From Bacteroidota bacterium (GTDB lineage: Bacteria > Bacteroidota > Bacteroidia > Chitinophagales > UBA2359), in contig JAHDGP010000280.1 of NCBI GenBank assembly GCA_020627525.1, positions 1-6,188 of the forward strand: a stretch of 6,188 bases of DNA, in the 5' to 3' direction. Each line of letters opens with the position of its first letter. The stretch's first letter is position 1. The notes beneath the pieces are model-generated. The model was not told where the DNA came from. It saw only the letters and a list, made by a program, of their open reading frames with translations, and did no database searches. Made by a program: the position numbers and the translations under genes. Shown in pieces: positions 1-6,188 of the stretch.

Positions 1-1712
1 AATCATTACAAAAAGAATTAAAAGTTAGCAGAATTTTATGTGATTTATTAGTAAAAAGAGGAATTAAAACAGTTGATGAAGCAAGATGCTTTTTCCGACC
101 AAGTCTATCTGATTTGCATGACCCTTTCATTATGAAAGACATGGATAAAGCAGTGGAGAGGTTAGAAGCAGCTTTGAAGAACAATGAGAAAATTCTGGTT
201 TTTGGTGACTATGATGTAGACGGGACCACAGCGGTTTCTTTGGTTTATGGATTTCTTATAAAGTATTACTATAATATTGAATACTACATACCAGATCGTT
301 ATGAAGAAGGGTATGGAATTTCTATTAAGGGGATTGACTATGCCATTAAAAACGGTATTAGTTTAATCATTGCTTTAGATTGCGGAATCAAGGCCAATGC
401 AAAAGTTGAATATGCCACTGAAAATGGAGTAGATTTTATTATTTGCGATCATCATCGTCCTGCTGAAACCATTCCTCAAGCTGTTGCGGTATTGGATCCT
501 AAGAGAGAAGATTGTGAATATCCTTACAAAGAACTTACTGGTTGTGGGATAGGCTTTAAACTTATTCAAGCTTTTGCTATAAAAAATGACATTGAATTTG
601 AAAAGGTTCAAGAGTTATTGGATTTGCTGGTTGTGAGTATTGCTGCCGACATTGTTCCGATTACGGGCGAAAATAGGGTGCTTTCTCATTTTGGCTTGAA
701 GAAGCTGAATCATAACCCTAGTCCAGGTCTTACTTCTTTGATTGATCTTAGTGGAATACACAATAAAAATGATATTAAAATATCTGATATCGTGTTTTAC
801 ATTTCTCCTCGAATCAATGCAGCTGGAAGAATGGATAGTGGAAATGCTGCTGTAAAACTGTTAATTTCAAAAGAAGCTGAATCGGCACACATCAATGCAG
901 ATGTATTGAATTCTAAAAATGATGAAAGAAGGCAAATTGATAAATCAATAACCGAAGAAGCCGTTTCTTTGTTTGATACGGATAAATCTTTATTAGATAA
1001 AAAGTCAATTGTTCTTTATAATCCTATTTGGCACAAAGGTGTTATTGGAATTGTAGCTTCAAGAATGATTGAGAATTTCTATAAACCAGCTATCATTTTA
1101 ACAGATTCTGATGAAATATATGCTGCTGGATCTGCAAGGTCGGTTTCGGGCTTTGATATTTACAATGCCATTGGAGAATGTAAAGATCTTTTAGTACAAT
1201 TTGGTGGACACAAATATGCAGCTGGATTGACGATTGAGAAAGTGAACATTCCGGCATTTATAGAAAAATTTGAAGAAGTTGTTACTAGAACAATTACGGA
1301 AAATATGTTGGTTCCAGAGGTGGCAGTAGATGCAGAATTAGAAATTGGTTTGTTGAATCTTAATTTTTATAAAATAATAGAGCAGTTTGCACCGTTTGGT
1401 CCTTCAAATATGCGTCCTATTTTTGTAACAAGAGGTTTAGCAGATACAGGCCGTTCCTCTTTGGTGGGACAAACAAAAAGTCATTTGAGAGTAGATGCTA
1501 CAGATCAAGGCTTTTATGTAAAAGGCATCGCTTTTAATCAAGCCGCTAAGTATCCTTTGGTTCAAAAAGCGAAGTTTGATATTTGCTATAATCTGGATTT
1601 GAATGAGTGGCGTGGTAATAAAAACCTACAAATGACGATCAAAGACATTAAAAGTTCTGAGATTATTCCACAAATGGTTTCTGTTGATGAAGACCTTCTT
1701 ATTAAAAAATAG
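1..1712 (+). CDS. recJ: Single-stranded-DNA-specific exonuclease RecJ (5' end missing)
   Basis: RecJ is a cytoplasmic 5'-to-3' exonuclease on single-stranded DNA that acts in recombination, mismatch and base-excision repair. The first whole codon is at 3, and the frame is open from the window edge to TAG at 1710-1712, giving 569 residues. RecJ proteins are usually about 570-580 residues, so only a short N-terminus is missing. A TTG at 114 could be taken as a start but is not the true one: the upstream codons read RecJ-like sequence (KELKVSRILCDLLVKRG from 15). Seen in order: the metal-binding motif FGDYDVDGT (201-227), the DHH signature (447-455), RINAAGRM (810-833), the DHHA1 motif GGHKYAAG (1203-1226), and FAPFGPSNMRP (1386-1418) at the C-terminal OB-fold region. 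No catalytic motif looks damaged. lptB follows after 9 bases, so the two are probably co-transcribed. Any promoter lies outside the window. Confidence 0.97.
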   Translation, partial: SLQKELKVSRILCDLLVKRGIKTVDEARCFFRPSLSDLHDPFIMKDMDKAVERLEAALKNNEKILVFGDYDVDGTTAVSLVYGFLIKYYYNIEYYIPDRYEEGYGISIKGIDYAIKNGISLIIALDCGIKANAKVEYATENGVDFIICDHHRPAETIPQAVAVLDPKREDCEYPYKELTGCGIGFKLIQAFAIKNDIEFEKVQELLDLLVVSIAADIVPITGENRVLSHFGLKKLNHNPSPGLTSLIDLSGIHNKNDIKISDIVFYISPRINAAGRMDSGNAAVKLLISKEAESAHINADVLNSKNDERRQIDKSITEEAVSLFDTDKSLLDKKSIVLYNPIWHKGVIGIVASRMIENFYKPAIILTDSDEIYAAGSARSVSGFDIYNAIGECKDLLVQFGGHKYAAGLTIEKVNIPAFIEKFEEVVTRTITENMLVPEVAVDAELEIGLLNLNFYKIIEQFAPFGPSNMRPIFVTRGLADTGRSSLVGQTKSHLRVDATDQGFYVKGIAFNQAAKYPLVQKAKFDICYNLDLNEWRGNKNLQMTIKDIKSSEIIPQMVSVDEDLLIKK

Positions 1713-1721
1713 CTATTTGAA

Positions 1722-2459
1722 ATGATTCTTCGTTCAGAAAATCTAGTTAAAAAATACAGCGGACGTACCGTTGTAAATGGTGTTTCAGTAGAAGTAAAAC
1801 AAGGTGAAATTGTTGGTTTGCTTGGTCCCAACGGAGCAGGCAAAACCACCTCTTTCTACATGGTGGTAGGTTTGGTAAAGCCAGACTCGGGAAATGTCTA
1901 TTTAGAAGATAGAAATATCACCAAACTCCCAATGTACAAAAGAGCTAAAATTGGCATTGGCTATTTGCCACAAGAAGCTTCCGTATTCAGACAAATGTCT
2001 ATTGAGGATAATATTTCTGCTGTTCTTGAAATGACTAAGCTTACTAAGAAAGAGCAAAAGATGAAATTGGAATCTTTGATAGATGAGTTTGGATTGAACC
2101 ATGTTCGTAAGAATAAAGGAAATATTTTGTCTGGCGGTGAGCGACGAAGGACAGAAATTGCAAGAGCATTGGCTACCGATCCAAAGTTTGTTTTGCTAGA
2201 TGAACCATTTGCGGGAGTTGACCCAATTGCCGTGGAGGATATTCAATCCATCGTTTGGCGATTGAAGTATAAAAATATTGGTGTTTTGATAACCGATCAC
2301 AATGTACAAGAAACACTTTCGATTATTGATCATGCTTATTTGTTGTACGAAGGCAAACTACTTCAATCGGGAACGCCAGAAGAACTTTGCGCTAATGAAC
2401 AAGTTAGAGAATTATACATTGGCAAAAATTTTGAATTGAAAAGAAAAGTCATTTCATAA
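1722..2459 (+). CDS. lptB: LPS export ABC transporter ATP-binding protein LptB
   Basis: LptB is the cytoplasmic ATPase of the LptB2FG complex. It powers extraction of lipopolysaccharide from the inner membrane and its transfer along the Lpt bridge to the outer membrane. The 245-residue product is close to the usual LptB length (about 240) and is one complete nucleotide-binding domain: Walker A GPNGAGKTT (residues 35-43), Q-loop in YLPQEASVFR (81-90), signature LSGGE (136-140), Walker B FVLLDEP with catalytic Glu161 (156-162), and H-loop His193 in TDHNVQET. The YLPQEASVFR stretch and the GERRRTEIARAL segment after the signature are typical of LptB rather than of amino-acid importers of the LivF/LivG type, the closest alternatives. 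ATG at 1722 lies 9 bases after the recJ stop and starts at the family's usual N-terminus. No Shine-Dalgarno sequence is visible, as is common in Bacteroidota. The membrane partners (LptF/LptG) are not in the window. Confidence 0.95.
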   Translation: MILRSENLVKKYSGRTVVNGVSVEVKQGEIVGLLGPNGAGKTTSFYMVVGLVKPDSGNVYLEDRNITKLPMYKRAKIGIGYLPQEASVFRQMSIEDNISAVLEMTKLTKKEQKMKLESLIDEFGLNHVRKNKGNILSGGERRRTEIARALATDPKFVLLDEPFAGVDPIAVEDIQSIVWRLKYKNIGVLITDHNVQETLSIIDHAYLLYEGKLLQSGTPEELCANEQVRELYIGKNFELKRKVIS

Positions 2460-2507
2460 ATTTTATAAAAAGTACTTTAAAAAACGTCATTAACTAGTTG
2501 AAGTGTC

Positions 2508-4022
2508 GTGCAAATAAAAAATTCCATAGTAACTTGGTATATTACACAAAGGCTCAAATCCATTGATGCCTATTGGAATCACCCAATTGAAATTCAAAAC
2601 AAAACGCTTGAGTACTTATTGAAAACTGCAAGAAATACAGCAGTGGGCAAGCGCTATGGTTTTTCTGATATTGCGAACGCACAACAGTATAAAAATACTT
2701 TACCAGTTCAAACCTATGATGATTTTAAAGTTTATATAGATAGAATGATTGCCGGTGAGCAAAACCTTATTTGGTCCAGTAAAATAAAGTGGTTTGCCAA
2801 ATCTTCAGGAACGACCAGCGACAAAAGCAAATACATCCCAATCAGCAAAGAGGCATTTCACCAAACACATTATTTGGCTGGCCGAGATACTTTAGCACTT
2901 TATTGTAAAAACAATCCCGACACTCAAATCTTTTTGGGAAAAGGAATTATTATGGGAGGCAGCCATAGCATTAACTCAGAAAATCCCAACATTCGATCAG
3001 GAGATTTGTCAGCCGTACTGCTACAAAATTTGATTCCTTTAGCGAGGTATTTGTCTTCTATAGATTTATCAATTTCGTTGATGGATGATTGGGAAATGAA
3101 ACTACAAAAATTGGCAGATCAATACATTCCTCTAAATGTAACCAGCATTTCTGGTGTGCCTAGTTGGACATTGGTTTTGTTAAAAAAAATATTAGAAATT
3201 ACGGGCAAGGCGCACATCAATGAAGTGTGGCCAAACTTTGAGGTTTATATACATGGCGGAGTGAGTTTTGATCCTTACCGAAATCAATTTTCCAAGTTGT
3301 TGTCTAATTCTCAAACAAAATATTTTCAAACCTATAATGCTTCAGAAGGTTTTTTTGGAATCCAAGATGCCAATGATCGAGCAGATATGTTGTTGATGTT
3401 GGATTATGGTATTTACTATGAGTTTGTACCTTTTGAGGAATTTGAAAAAGAAAGCCCTGAAACCTTGTCTTTAGAGCAAGTTGAATTAGGAAAAACTTAT
3501 GCAATGGTCATTTCTACAAATGCAGGTCTTTGGAGGTATAATATTGGTGATACAGTTCAGTTTACAAGCTTACAGCCATTTAGAATAAAAGTAGTAGGGC
3601 GTGTTAAACATTTTTTAAATACTTTTGGCGAAGAGGTGATGGTTCACAATACAGACAAAGCATTGGCAATTACTAGTAAGAAATTAGAACTTAAAATAAT
3701 AGAATATACTGTTGCACCGATTTATATGACCGACAAAAACATTGGTGGACATGAATGGTTAATTGAATTTGAAGTACCTCCACAAAGTTTAAAACAGTTT
3801 GCAGAAATCCTCGACAATGAATTGAAAAAAGTCAACTCAGACTATGAAGCGAAAAGGTATAAAGACCTTGCATTGCAAATGCCCATTATTCAAGTAGCAA
3901 AAAAGAATGCTTTTCACAATTGGCTTAAGAGTAAGAACAAGCTAGGCGGACAACACAAAATTCCAAGGCTTTTTAATAAACGTATTTACTTAGAAGAAAT
4001 CTTGGCTTTTGGTATATCGTAG
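2508..4022 (+). CDS. GH3-family acyl-adenylate-forming enzyme, substrate unknown
   Basis: This 504-residue protein belongs to the GH3 family (named for plant auxin-responsive GH3), in the ANL adenylating superfamily. Plant members activate carboxylic acids such as indole-acetate, jasmonate or benzoates with ATP and join them to amino acids. The bacterial substrate is not known to me. Visible motifs are the phosphate-binding loop SSGTTS (residues 99-104), YNASEGFFG (276-284) corresponding to the adenine-binding motif, and GLWRYNIGDT (340-349) with the Arg/Gly-Asp pair that contacts ATP ribose. A mobile C-terminal domain follows. No signal peptide or membrane segment is seen, so it is likely cytoplasmic. 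The start is GTG at 2508: an in-frame TGA at 2499-2501 excludes anything further upstream, the first in-frame ATG comes far inside the domain, and the N-terminus (MQIKNSIVTWYI) looks natural for the family. It lies 48 bases after lptB with no clear terminator between them, suggesting shared transcription. The TAG stop ends inside the repeat beginning at 4022. Confidence 0.9.
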   Translation: MQIKNSIVTWYITQRLKSIDAYWNHPIEIQNKTLEYLLKTARNTAVGKRYGFSDIANAQQYKNTLPVQTYDDFKVYIDRMIAGEQNLIWSSKIKWFAKSSGTTSDKSKYIPISKEAFHQTHYLAGRDTLALYCKNNPDTQIFLGKGIIMGGSHSINSENPNIRSGDLSAVLLQNLIPLARYLSSIDLSISLMDDWEMKLQKLADQYIPLNVTSISGVPSWTLVLLKKILEITGKAHINEVWPNFEVYIHGGVSFDPYRNQFSKLLSNSQTKYFQTYNASEGFFGIQDANDRADMLLMLDYGIYYEFVPFEEFEKESPETLSLEQVELGKTYAMVISTNAGLWRYNIGDTVQFTSLQPFRIKVVGRVKHFLNTFGEEVMVHNTDKALAITSKKLELKIIEYTVAPIYMTDKNIGGHEWLIEFEVPPQSLKQFAEILDNELKKVNSDYEAKRYKDLALQMPIIQVAKKNAFHNWLKSKNKLGGQHKIPRLFNKRIYLEEILAFGIS

Positions 4023-4132
4023 GCTTCGATAGTCTCAGCCTTACTGCCTACTACATAACTGAATCTGCTGAAAAGTTACGTAACTGAGCTTGTCTAAGTT
4101 ATGTAACTGAGCTTGTCGAAGTTGCCGAAGCC
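4022..4132. repeat. Inverted-ended REP/MITE-like intergenic repeat in a convergent gap
   Basis: This 111-base segment opens with GGCTTCG (4022-4028) and closes with its exact complement CGAAGCC (4126-4132). Nested complementary arms lie inside: CTTCGA (4024-4029) with TCGAAG (4116-4121), CTCAG (4034-4038) with CTGAG (4107-4111), and TACATAAC (4052-4059) with GTTATGTA (4098-4105). At its centre is the perfect palindrome GTTACGTAAC (4075-4084). The segment can therefore fold into a long hairpin on either strand. It spans the whole gap between the convergent GH3 and kynU genes, touching the GH3 stop codon and overlapping the kynU 3' end. From general knowledge, the CTGAGCTTGTCGAAG core resembles a short dispersed repeat seen in many bacterial genomes. 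No target-site duplication is evident and no T-run follows the stem, so it is not a canonical intrinsic terminator, though it could still slow or end converging transcription. Confidence 0.75.
4075..4120. repeat. Tandem pair of 23-base repeat units
   Basis: Two adjacent 23-base units (4075-4097 and 4098-4120) match at 21 of 23 positions. They share the identical 15-mer GTAACTGAGCTTGTC (4080-4094 and 4103-4117). A more degenerate third copy can be traced at about 4051-4072, and a degenerate inverted copy of the CTTCGACAAGCTCAG core lies at 4024-4038 (12 of 15 positions). The second unit carries the kynU stop codon and the codons just before it. Confidence 0.85.
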
Positions 4133-5391
4133 AAAATATCAACAAACCTCCAACAATCTTCAAAAGTATTGTATAATGGAACAGGGGCAATGCGAATAAC
4201 ATTGGGTTCTCTCCAGTCTGCAATGACACCATTTTTTGTCAAACTATCGAATAAAGTTTTGCCGTTTTCGCCAGTCAATAAAGACAGTTGACAGCCTCTT
4301 TGATTGGGATCTCTTGGTGTAATAATGTTTATTGATTCATTGCTTTTTTTTGAATTAAATTCATCAATAAGAAATTCAAGAAAGCCAGTCAGTTTTAAAC
4401 TTTTTTCTCGAAGATTTTCAATGCCAGCATTTTCAAAAATTTCTAAAGAAGCTCTGTGTGCTGCCATTGATAAAATAGGAGCGTTGCTTAACTGCCATCC
4501 CGCTGCTCCTGATTGCGGGATAAATTTATCTTCCATTAAAAACCTTGTCTTCTCATCATTGCCCCACCAACCAGCAAGTCGTAAAACTTCTTTGTTGTCA
4601 CCATGTTTTTGATGGACAAATGCACCACTGACACCACCAGGACCAGAATTTAAATATTTGTAAGAACACCAAACAGCAAAATCAACATGCCAATCGTGTA
4701 ATTGAAAAGGAACATTTCCCACGCCATGTGCCAAATCAAAACCACATTTCGCACCAGCCTCATGTGCAGCAGCTGTTATTTTTTCCAATTCAAACAATTG
4801 TCCTGTATAGTAATTGACTCCTCCTATCATGACAAGTGCCAAAGAACTGCCTAACTCTTTTATTTTTTGTAAAATATCATCTGTCCGCAAAGTTTCTTCT
4901 CCATCTCTGGGTTTTAGATCGACAACTGCCTGTTCAGGATCAAAACCGTGAATGGCTGCTTGGCTGGCTACTGCATATTTATCAGATGGAAATGCAGTAG
5001 ATTCGATCAATATTTTAAACCTTTCCTTTGTCGGACGGTAAAAAGAAATCATCATTAAATGCAAGTTGACTGTCAAGGTATTCATGACCACAACTTCCGA
5101 CGGAGAGGCGCCCACCAATTTTGCGCTGGCATTTTCCATAAAATGATGATAATAATACCACGGATTTTTGCCCTCAAAGTGCCCCTCCACGCCAAGGTTC
5201 TGCCAATCAATCATTTCTTGCTCAATATAAGCACGTGCAGTCTTTGGCTGTAAGCCCAATGAGTTGCCCGTAAAATAAATCATATTTGTGCCATCGGCAT
5301 TTTTTGGCAAGTGAAATTGCTCCTTATAAACCTTTAAAGGGTCATTTTTGTCCAATTCTTGTGCAAATTCTAATGAACTTTGATATTCCAT
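4099..5391 (-). CDS. kynU: Kynureninase (EC 3.7.1.3)
   Basis: Kynureninase is a cytosolic, PLP-dependent fold-type I enzyme, usually a homodimer. It splits L-kynurenine into anthranilate and L-alanine, and 3-hydroxykynurenine into 3-hydroxyanthranilate and alanine; the latter product feeds NAD synthesis in bacteria that have the full pathway. The 430-residue product fits the family length. Visible signatures are TGNSLGLQP (41-49), FPSDKYA (134-140), FDLAHGVGN (218-226) with the Asp expected to pair with the PLP ring nitrogen, SYKYLNSGPGG (243-253) with Lys245 as the predicted Schiff-base lysine, AGWWGN (273-278), GWQLSN (298-303) and RIAPVPLYNTFED (400-412). The start is ATG at 5389-5391, preceded by an A/T-rich leader without a Shine-Dalgarno sequence. 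The last ten or so codons (ASATSTSSVT) are encoded by the repeat at 4022-4132 and look unlike a natural family C-terminus, but they lie beyond the conserved core. No other kynurenine-pathway gene is nearby. It converges on the GH3 gene and diverges from the TPR gene. Confidence 0.96.
   Translation of the reverse strand: MEYQSSLEFAQELDKNDPLKVYKEQFHLPKNADGTNMIYFTGNSLGLQPKTARAYIEQEMIDWQNLGVEGHFEGKNPWYYYHHFMENASAKLVGASPSEVVVMNTLTVNLHLMMISFYRPTKERFKILIESTAFPSDKYAVASQAAIHGFDPEQAVVDLKPRDGEETLRTDDILQKIKELGSSLALVMIGGVNYYTGQLFELEKITAAAHEAGAKCGFDLAHGVGNVPFQLHDWHVDFAVWCSYKYLNSGPGGVSGAFVHQKHGDNKEVLRLAGWWGNDEKTRFLMEDKFIPQSGAAGWQLSNAPILSMAAHRASLEIFENAGIENLREKSLKLTGFLEFLIDEFNSKKSNESINIITPRDPNQRGCQLSLLTGENGKTLFDSLTKNGVIADWREPNVIRIAPVPLYNTFEDCWRFVDILASATSTSSVT
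4497..4521. repeat. GC-rich inverted repeat inside kynU
   Basis: ATCCCGC (4497-4503) and GCGGGAT (4515-4521) are perfect 7-base complementary arms around an 11-base loop, unusually GC-rich for this AT-rich surrounding. The segment is in frame within kynU and encodes residues 291-299 (IPQSGAAGW), just before the conserved WQLSN motif. It may be a chance result of coding constraint or a small repeat carried inside the gene. Confidence 0.5.
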
Positions 5392-5664
5392 ACTTCTATG
5401 ATGATGTAATTTTTTATTTTTGTGATATATGAATGCCAGCTAACTGAATTGGAAGAATATGATTCTCACCAAAGATGGCATTGTAAAAAGAAACTAAAAT
5501 TACTTAATATTAATTGTGAACTGGTATTTATTTAGTTAACAAAGTATTAATTAAGTACAATAATGACTAGAAAACAAACTAATTGTCAGAATTTTAGTTT
5601 CATTGTATTTAAGCAACTATTAAAAGAAGATTTTTTGGCAAATACATCAGTGCTGTAAATTTTT
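5392..5664. promoter_or_regulatory. Divergent AT-rich spacer with promoters not resolved
   Basis: These 273 bases separate the divergent starts of kynU and the TPR gene and must hold the promoters of both. I find no tRNA, riboswitch-like fold or strong terminator. The Bacteroidota promoter consensus is TTG, a spacer, then TANNTTTG. An exact TANNTTTG match on the + strand is TATTTTTG (5415-5422), but it lacks a well-placed upstream TTG and lies about 240 bases from the TPR start. For the TPR gene, ATTTTTTG (5630-5637), about 24 bases after a TTG at 5603-5605, is a weak candidate. For kynU, CATCTTTG read on the - strand (plus-strand CAAAGATG at 5470-5477) is a one-mismatch candidate. None is convincing alone. 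TACTTAAT (5501-5508) and ATTAAGTA (5550-5557) form an 8-base inverted repeat that may be chance in such AT-rich DNA. Confidence 0.35.
5422..5535 (+). CDS. Possible 37-residue small ORF, doubtful
   Basis: A GTG at 5422 opens a 37-codon frame ending at TAG 5533-5535, read as (M)IYECQLTELEEYDSHQRW and onwards to a Lys/Leu-rich stretch and a hydrophobic end. The composition (Trp, Cys, His and Asp/Glu rather than only A/T-driven Lys, Asn and Ile) is somewhat protein-like. It begins right at the only exact TANNTTTG match in the spacer, which leaves no room for a leader. I recognise no family. It may be chance, a remnant of a lost gene or, least likely, a real small protein. Confidence 0.12.
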   Translation: MIYECQLTELEEYDSHQRWHCKKKLKLLNINCELVFI

Positions 5665-6141
5665 ATGAGAATAAATAATATTTTTTGGGCTTGTTTGATA
5701 ATCAACTTTCTAACATTTATTAAAGTGTTTGGAAATGTTAATGTAGCTAATTATGCTCCTGCTGATTCATCTTTAAGAAATTCACAAAAAGAAATTTACT
5801 ATAATAAGGGAAATGATTTTTCTGATAAGAAAATGTATGAAAAAGCAATCATTGCTTACAACAAATCTTTAGAGCTTGATCCCAATTACAAAAATGCTAT
5901 ATACAACAGGGGTAATGCCAACAGAAATGCCCGTAAATACAATGAAGCCATAAAAGATTATAATCGAGTATTGGAGCTAGATCCAAGTTTTTTTAAAGCC
6001 ATCTACAATAGAGGCTTTACCTATGAAGCAATGGGTAATTATAATTCAGCTATAAAGGATATGAATAACATTCTGGTTGACAGACCTGAATACAAACCTG
6101 CTTATTTGACTAGTAGCAAGAGTAAATTCTGCCCAATATAA
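5665..6141 (+). CDS. Exported TPR-repeat protein, apparently frameshifted near its 3' end
   Basis: The open frame encodes 158 residues. Residues 1-23 (MRINN, then a hydrophobic run to about VFG) look like an N-terminal signal peptide or anchor with no clear lipobox, so the protein is probably periplasmic or membrane-tethered. Three consecutive 34-residue tetratricopeptide repeats follow at 42-75, 76-109 and 110-143, each with the Gly8, Ala20 and Pro32 pattern (for example YNRG, then EAIKDYN, then LELDP). TPR helices bind partner proteins or peptides, and no catalytic domain is visible. ATG at 5665 is the first start after an in-frame TAA (5656-5658). The fourth repeat begins (KPAYLT) but then reads SSKSKFCPI and stops at 6139-6141, while TPR-like sequence continues in the other two frames. 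The listed stop is therefore probably not the original end. The specific function is unknown. Confidence 0.8.
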   Translation: MRINNIFWACLIINFLTFIKVFGNVNVANYAPADSSLRNSQKEIYYNKGNDFSDKKMYEKAIIAYNKSLELDPNYKNAIYNRGNANRNARKYNEAIKDYNRVLELDPSFFKAIYNRGFTYEAMGNYNSAIKDMNNILVDRPEYKPAYLTSSKSKFCPI

Positions 6142-6188
6142 AAGTGGAAGATTTGAATATTGTGGTTAAAGATGACCCTTCAAATGTA
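6110..6188 (+). pseudogene. Out-of-frame continuation of the TPR gene
   Basis: Downstream of codon KPAYLT the TPR pattern jumps frame twice. The frame at 6110-6166 reads LVARVNSAQYKSGRFEYCG and then stops; RVNSAQYKSGRFE looks like the first helix and turn of a repeat. The third frame from 6144 to the window end reads VEDLNIVVKDDPSNV, matching the second helix and the DP(S/N)N end of a repeat. Together they would form most of a fourth TPR unit. This points to at least two indels relative to an intact ancestor, or to sequence errors. The gene probably continued past the window. Confidence 0.6.

Noticed and set aside
114..1712. TTG at 114 as the recJ start codon
   Set aside because: The frame is open to the window edge and the upstream codons read as normal RecJ N-terminal sequence, so the gene is cut by the edge and does not start at 114.
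2460..2507. Palindrome AAAGTACTTT (2469-2478) as a terminator or operator between lptB and GH3
   Set aside because: It is a short, AT-rich self-complementary stretch without a stable stem and T-run or a second operator copy. Such motifs are expected by chance here.
4022..4132. Tandem repeats as a CRISPR array
   Set aside because: The units are directly adjacent with no unique spacers, only two are clear, and no cas gene is present.
4014..4140. ATATC on both sides of the repeat (4014-4018 and 4136-4140) as a target-site duplication
   Set aside because: The copies are not directly next to the inverted ends, and five bases of AT-rich sequence recur easily by chance.
4304..4612. 102-codon frame on the + strand opposite kynU
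   Set aside because: It is the complement of a well-supported kynureninase gene, shows no recognisable domain, and is a shadow frame.
5501..5557. Inverted repeat TACTTAAT / ATTAAGTA as a regulator-binding site or hairpin
   Set aside because: The arms are almost pure A/T and 41 bases apart, so chance is the simplest explanation.

Overview
The window is AT-rich DNA that looks like a chromosomal segment from the phylum Bacteroidota. The clues are the protein types (Bacteroidota-like LptB, a bacterial GH3-family protein and a KynU-type kynureninase), AT-rich leaders without a clear Shine-Dalgarno sequence, and a short intergenic repeat with a CTGAGCTTGTCGAAG core. The sequence alone does not settle the class or genus.

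Layout. (1) Positions 1-4022 hold three genes on the + strand in close order: recJ (5' end cut off by the window edge), lptB and a GH3-family adenylating enzyme. Gaps of 9 and 48 bases with no convincing terminator suggest one transcription unit that starts outside the window. (2) Positions 4022-4132 are a compact inverted-ended repeat. It fills the convergent gap, begins in the GH3 stop codon and supplies the last codons of the opposing gene. (3) Positions 4099-5391 on the - strand encode kynureninase (kynU), which stands alone here. (4) Positions 5392-5664 are a 273-base divergent spacer with no recognisable gene or RNA. (5) From 5665 to the window end lies a gene for a small, probably exported TPR protein. 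Its reading frame breaks near 6110, but TPR-like sequence continues in the other two frames, so it is either a decaying gene or a sequencing or assembly error.

How the genes work together. RecJ (single-strand DNA exonuclease, repair) and LptB (ATPase of lipopolysaccharide export) are housekeeping proteins that share a transcript without an obvious functional link. The GH3 protein has all the adenylation motifs of its family, but its substrate is unknown. Kynureninase releases anthranilate or 3-hydroxyanthranilate from tryptophan breakdown products. No other kynurenine-pathway gene is in the window.

I see no convincing new multi-gene system, CRISPR array, tRNA, rRNA or transposase. The points most worth a second look are the repeat that rewrites the kynU C-terminus, the broken TPR gene with a microhomology signature, and the uncharacterised GH3 enzyme beside lptB.
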